NCBI RefSeq assembly: GCF_024166365.1
Contig: NC_064834.1
Coordinates: forward strand, 54,044,001 to 54,108,000
Direction of reading: 5' to 3'
Source of the DNA: Elephas maximus indicus
Taxonomy: Eukaryota > Chordata > Mammalia > Proboscidea > Elephantidae
Length of the DNA: 64,000 nucleotides
Below the pieces are notes generated by a model, which saw nothing but the letters and a program-made list of their open reading frames with translations, did not search any database and was not told the origin of the DNA. Positions 63,801 through 64,000 of the stretch are shown in pieces. The translations under genes and the position numbers were made by a program. Within the stretch, counting starts at the first letter, position 1. The number at the start of each line of letters is the position of its first letter.

Positions 63801-64000
63801 GTCAACAACCAGAACCTCCCCAGGTCGTGGGAGGCTGGGAATTACCACGAGAAGAATGAAGGGAAGGACTAGGTACAGTACTTGTTTCCTGTCGTTTGGT
63901 AGTTGGTGGGAGTTTAGGGCTTTTGGGGAGGGGAGCAAGAGCTCTGGACATGTAGACTGGCAATCATTGCATCCCTCCCCTGCAACAAGCCCCTTCAACC
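27211..64000 (+). CDS. SUFU: SUFU, suppressor of fused homolog, exons 1-2 and most of intron 2 (right-truncated)
   Basis: SUFU is the cytoplasmic negative regulator of Hedgehog signalling that binds GLI transcription factors and is a tumour suppressor in humans. Exon 1 (27211-27392) encodes a Pro/Ala-rich disordered start (residues about 5-27) and the beginning of the N-terminal SUFU domain. Exon 2 (31751-31885) encodes residues 61-106 of that domain. Together they cover 106 of about 484 residues. The exon sizes, 182 and 135 nt, match those I recall for the human gene. The rest of the window is intron 2. Exon 3 (expected to begin near FTGTDGPSGFGFE) was not recognised, in keeping with the long human intron. 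The gene is divergent from ACTR1A. Confidence 0.96.
27432..27626 (+). repeat. Cluster of five AGGGTTAA-like motifs
   Basis: Near-identical units begin at 27432, 27488, 27564, 27592 and 27617. The pairs share longer context: GAAGGGTTAAAGC twice, then GGGTTAACGGAG twice. They start 40 bp after SUFU exon 1. Confidence 0.75.
30742..30862 (-). mobile_element. Short LINE-like retroposon end, minus orientation
   Basis: A T-tract at left and matching flanks (ACAGGATTTTTTT at 30729, TCAGGATTTTTTT at about 30862) suggest a poly(A)-tailed insertion with target duplication. The family is not identified. Confidence 0.5.
31751..31885 (+). CDS. SUFU: SUFU coding exon 2
   Basis: The acceptor is TTTTGCAG and the donor GTGAGT. 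It encodes [20 protein letters not shown] and then the [15 protein letters not shown] block. Residue 102 is Ser here; I recall Asn in human. It ends with GA of a split Glu. Confidence 0.97.
32225..33200 (-). mobile_element. Old L1 3' fragment, antisense, split by an LTR
   Basis: Its left part (TTATTATGAAAAATTTTAAAC to 'cagtgaacac') resumes at about 33012 with 'actcatatactcactaccta', a pattern of old antisense L1 ends. The solo LTR at 32302-33011 interrupts it. Confidence 0.6.
32302..33011 (-). mobile_element. Solo LTR of an endogenous retrovirus-like element
   Basis: About 710 bp beginning TG and ending CA, flanked by ACACC (32297-32301) and ACACT (33012-33016), which fits a 5 bp target duplication with one change. 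A minus-strand AATAAA is read near 32554. No internal gag/pol sequence remains. The family is not named. Confidence 0.6.
33205..33409 (+). mobile_element. AfroSINE, variant body type
   Basis: The head AGGAGTCCCTGGGTGGTGCG starts it. The body has 'gaaaaccttatggagcacag' and 'gacacatgtggggttgtggt', and the tail is diverged. It pairs by shared body with 23503-23648. Confidence 0.85.
33555..33808 (-). repeat. MIR SINE, antisense
   Basis: Shows 'actaagcactaattatgagccagg', 'ttttacagatgaggaaactg', 'cttgcttaaggtcacacagc' and 'gcagaaccaggatttgaa', the inverted MIR order. Confidence 0.85.
33822..34021 (-). mobile_element. AfroSINE, long type, minus orientation
   Basis: The tail GTTGAGTTGATTCCGACTCA is at left, the head end CTGCCAGGACTCCT at right. 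It is inverted relative to the SINE at 33205-33409. Confidence 0.9.
34524..34652 (-). repeat. MIR SINE fragment, antisense
   Basis: Shows 'acagatgaggaaactgaag', 'gacttgcctaaggtcacaca' and 'gctgggattgaattgag'. Confidence 0.8.
34660..35650. other. SUFU intron 2 stretch without recognised elements
   Basis: No exon, RNA gene or clear repeat family is recognised here. Confidence 0.4.
35655..35920 (-). repeat. L2-like LINE fragment, antisense
   Basis: Shows 'atttattcagcatgcattca', 'gatcatctacttcatcaggc', 'ctcaaggagctcatgttcta' and 'gagggaggcaggctgctgg', in the order of an inverted L2 3' region. Confidence 0.55.
36074..36227 (+). mobile_element. AfroSINE, short type, plus orientation
   Basis: The head is ATCCCTGGTGGGGCAGCGGT with box B-like AGTTCGAATCC. 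The head joins CTCCTTGGAAACC directly, without the middle module of the long type. Confidence 0.92.
36240..37850. other. SUFU intron 2 stretch without recognised elements
   Basis: Non-coding, moderately GC-rich in its right half. I see no named repeat or exon. Confidence 0.4.
37866..38573 (-). mobile_element. L1 3'UTR fragment 1 of a three-element pile
   Basis: Minus orientation: T-tract at left, then the inverted L1 3'UTR down to 'gggatgcagaatgttttctt'. The left flank is GCAGGAGCTTTTT at 37854. Confidence 0.9.
38574..39834 (-). mobile_element. L1 3' fragment 2 of the pile (3'UTR plus end of ORF2)
   Basis: A fresh T-tract at 38574-38590 starts a second copy. It extends further 5' than fragment 1, into ORF2 (about 39550-39834). 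L1 similarity stops just before GCAGGAACTTTTA at 39836. Confidence 0.9.
39849..40541 (-). mobile_element. L1 3'UTR fragment 3 of the pile
   Basis: A T/TA-rich left edge (39842-39880), then the inverted L1 3'UTR. It ends before GCAGGAGCTTTTTTTTT at 40543. Confidence 0.9.
40562..41957. other. SUFU intron 2 stretch without recognised elements
   Basis: No named repeat or exon is recognised. A 197-codon minus-strand open frame here has no recognisable domain and is treated as chance. Confidence 0.4.
41969..42127 (+). mobile_element. AfroSINE, short type, with perfect target-site duplication
   Basis: It is flanked by CCCCTCACTCC at 41958-41968 and 42128-42138. Its head has AGCAGTTCGAATCTGCC, followed by CTCCTTGGAAACT. 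The tail ends CAGCACTGGGTTTTTG. Confidence 0.95.
42179..42242 (+). mobile_element. Truncated AfroSINE
   Basis: The head start AGGAGCCCTGGTGGCCACTA and a short tail piece (ACAGGGTCACTATAA) remain. The middle is missing. Confidence 0.7.
42243..42455 (-). repeat. MIR SINE, antisense
   Basis: Shows 'ttactatgtactaggcacta', 'aacaactctatgaggcagta' and 'gaggcgcagagaggttaagg'. Confidence 0.8.
42590..42770 (+). mobile_element. AfroSINE, long type, plus orientation
   Basis: The head is AAGGAGCCCTAGTTGCACAG, the middle module AATCTGCTTCTGTAAAGACT, and the tail ACTATGAGTCAGAATCAACA. Part of the head and body is deleted. Confidence 0.88.
44271..44424 (-). mobile_element. AfroSINE, short type, minus orientation
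   Basis: The tail CCGTTGCCATCAAGTCGATT is at left and the head end GTGCCACCACGGCTTC at right. No middle module. Confidence 0.9.
44430..46065. other. SUFU intron 2 stretch without recognised elements
   Basis: Non-coding, no clear repeat family seen. Confidence 0.35.
46070..46477 (+). repeat. L2 LINE 3' end
   Basis: Shows 'agggactttgcacttgcttt', 'gaatgtaagccccttaggg', 'cagggatttatgtcca' and the terminal 'cttgttgaatgaatg'. Confidence 0.8.
46740..47790 (-). repeat. L2 LINE, antisense, split by an old L1
   Basis: The left part (46740-46979) shows the inverted L2 3' region. The right part (47385-47790) continues with 'gagctgagaccaaatgac' and 'agcaagaacagctagcgcaa'. Confidence 0.65.
46980..47371 (+). 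mobile_element. Old L1 3' end inserted in L2, with target-site duplication
   Basis: The flanks GAAAATGAAGCAG (46967-46979) and GAAAATAAAGCAG (47372-47384) match with one change. The interior has 'aacatggatgaactctgaaa' and 'gacagaaagtagaatcagtg', typical L1 3'-end text. Confidence 0.75.
48783..48941 (+). mobile_element. AfroSINE, short type, with target-site duplication
   Basis: It is flanked by GAAGTGTTG at 48774-48782 and 48942-48950. The head is AACCCTGGTGGCATCGTGGT and the tail GAGTCGGAATCGACTCAATG. Confidence 0.93.
49204..49262 (+). repeat. Polypyrimidine tract
   Basis: About 60 bp of almost pure T and C (repeated CTTT/TTCC units) in SUFU intron 2. Confidence 0.8.
49748..49940 (-). repeat. 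MIR SINE, antisense
   Basis: Shows 'gagtacctgctggatgccag', 'ctaccctgtgaagtaagtat', 'ttttatagatgaataaactg' and 'ttaacttgcccaaggg'. Confidence 0.75.
50385..50960 (+). pseudogene. L1 ORF2 fragment, several stops
   Basis: Translation shows interrupted reverse-transcriptase-region text ([39 protein letters not shown]). It is collinear with 59755-61080 of the large L1. Stops and frame breaks make it dead. Confidence 0.85.
50965..52160. other. SUFU intron 2 stretch, mostly unrecognised
   Basis: A possible antisense L2 fragment at about 51610-51760 (CACTGTGCTGGGCACTGGAG). Nothing else is recognised. Confidence 0.35.
52168..52648 (-). mobile_element. Solo LTR, ERVL-MaLR-like (MLT class), antisense
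   Basis: 481 bp from TGTATTGGTTTTCTG to CCACCACA, flanked by GTGAG (52163-52167) and GTGGG (52649-52653), a 5 bp duplication with one change. Reading the minus strand there is AATAAACATGTGTTGTTTTA near the 3' end, typical of such LTRs. No coding remains. Confidence 0.65.
52321..52527 (+). repeat. 207 bp direct repeat, copy 1 (inside LTR)
   Basis: It aligns without gaps to 54264-54470 at about 91% identity (about 18 differences counted by eye). Confidence 0.9.
52956..53151 (-). mobile_element. L1 3' end, short, with target-site duplication
   Basis: The flanks GCTTTGGAGAATTTTT (52940-52955) and GCTTTGGAGGATTTTT (53152-53167) differ by one base. The interior is the inverted 3' end of the same L1 family as the pile at 37866-40541. 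Confidence 0.92.
54264..54470 (+). repeat. 207 bp direct repeat, copy 2 (displaced LTR piece)
   Basis: The matched sequence starts and stops abruptly. The rest of the LTR is absent, and the flanks look like a different old repeat. Confidence 0.9.
56190..57116 (+). pseudogene. L1 ORF1 (ORF1p-like), broken
   Basis: A Lys/Glu-rich coiled coil is visible ([20 protein letters not shown] near 56380). The C-terminal domain is open at 56896-57116 (ending VLWLENQ). Stops lie in between, so no complete RNA-binding chaperone could be made. Confidence 0.75.
59158..59330 (+). mobile_element. AfroSINE, short type, inserted in L1 ORF2
   Basis: The duplicated target is TATCCCTCATGAC (59145-59157) and TATCCTTCACGAA (59331-59343), with mutations. 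The head is AACCCTGGTGGCGTAGTGGT, the tail ATTGACTCGACAGCACTGGG. Confidence 0.92.
59960..60712 (+). mobile_element. 5'-truncated younger L1 inserted in L1 ORF2
   Basis: It is flanked by perfect copies of AAAAATCAGTTGGATTCC (59942-59959, 60713-60730). It contains only L1 3'UTR sequence, with AATAAA at 60691-60696 and a poly(A) tail. Confidence 0.95.
62291..63279 (+). repeat. L1 3'UTR of the large element
   Basis: It matches 20793-21740 and the inverted copies at 37866-40541 in order. Polyadenylation signal AATAAA at 63268-63273, then poly(A). Confidence 0.85.
63303..63520 (-). repeat. MIR SINE, antisense
   Basis: Shows 'gcacctactatgttccagga', 'tttacagatgaagaaactga', 'ggcacagagaggctaagtga' and 'gccaggacttgagtg'. 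Confidence 0.85.
63521..64000. other. SUFU intron 2, right edge
   Basis: No exon or named repeat is recognised. Confidence 0.4.

Noticed and set aside
35000-64000. SUFU exon 3 or another gene in the right half
   Set aside because: I looked for the expected FTGTDGPSGFGFE text and for other recognisable exons and found none. A translated search would be decisive.

Overview
The window is nuclear DNA from a placental mammal. It is almost certainly an afrotherian, most likely an elephant or another paenungulate. The evidence is at least fourteen copies of the tRNA-derived AfroSINE and many copies of one L1 family, next to older mammalian repeats (MIR, L2, MER5A, MaLR-type LTRs). The three protein-coding genes have canonical GT-AG introns, and their order matches human 10q24.32: MFSD13A (TMEM180), ACTR1A, SUFU.

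Positions 1-6120 hold the 3' part of MFSD13A on the plus strand: eight coding exons, 506 codons plus stop, with only about 11 N-terminal residues off the left edge. An ATTAAA signal ends it. A 1.2 kb intergenic gap with old repeats separates it from ACTR1A, which converges on the minus strand. ACTR1A is complete: eleven coding exons from 24775 down to 9065 that sum to 1131 nt, 376 codons plus stop. Its 3'UTR is about 1.7 kb.

ACTR1A and SUFU are divergent, with start codons 2.4 kb apart. Each promoter is GC-rich and has an NRF1-like site. The ACTR1A side also carries a cluster of ZNF143/STAF-like motifs. SUFU exon 1 (27211-27392) and exon 2 (31751-31885) are intact. The remaining 32 kb is SUFU intron 2, and I did not recognise exon 3 in it. 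MFSD13A encodes a multi-pass membrane protein, ACTR1A the actin-like filament of dynactin, and SUFU the cytoplasmic inhibitor of GLI factors. They are neighbours by conserved synteny, not a functional operon.

SUFU intron 2 is a repeat landscape. It holds a solo LTR inside an old L1, a pile of three L1 3' ends at one target site (37854-40561), a second LTR with a displaced 207 bp duplicate, and a near-complete inactive L1 (about 54846-63294) that carries a nested AfroSINE and a nested second L1. I see no new biological system. The most notable signals are the ZNF143 motif cluster, a 56 bp near-identical repeat at matching places in two MFSD13A introns, the three-copy target-site duplication in the L1 pile, and an antisense open frame shared by several L1 3'UTRs.
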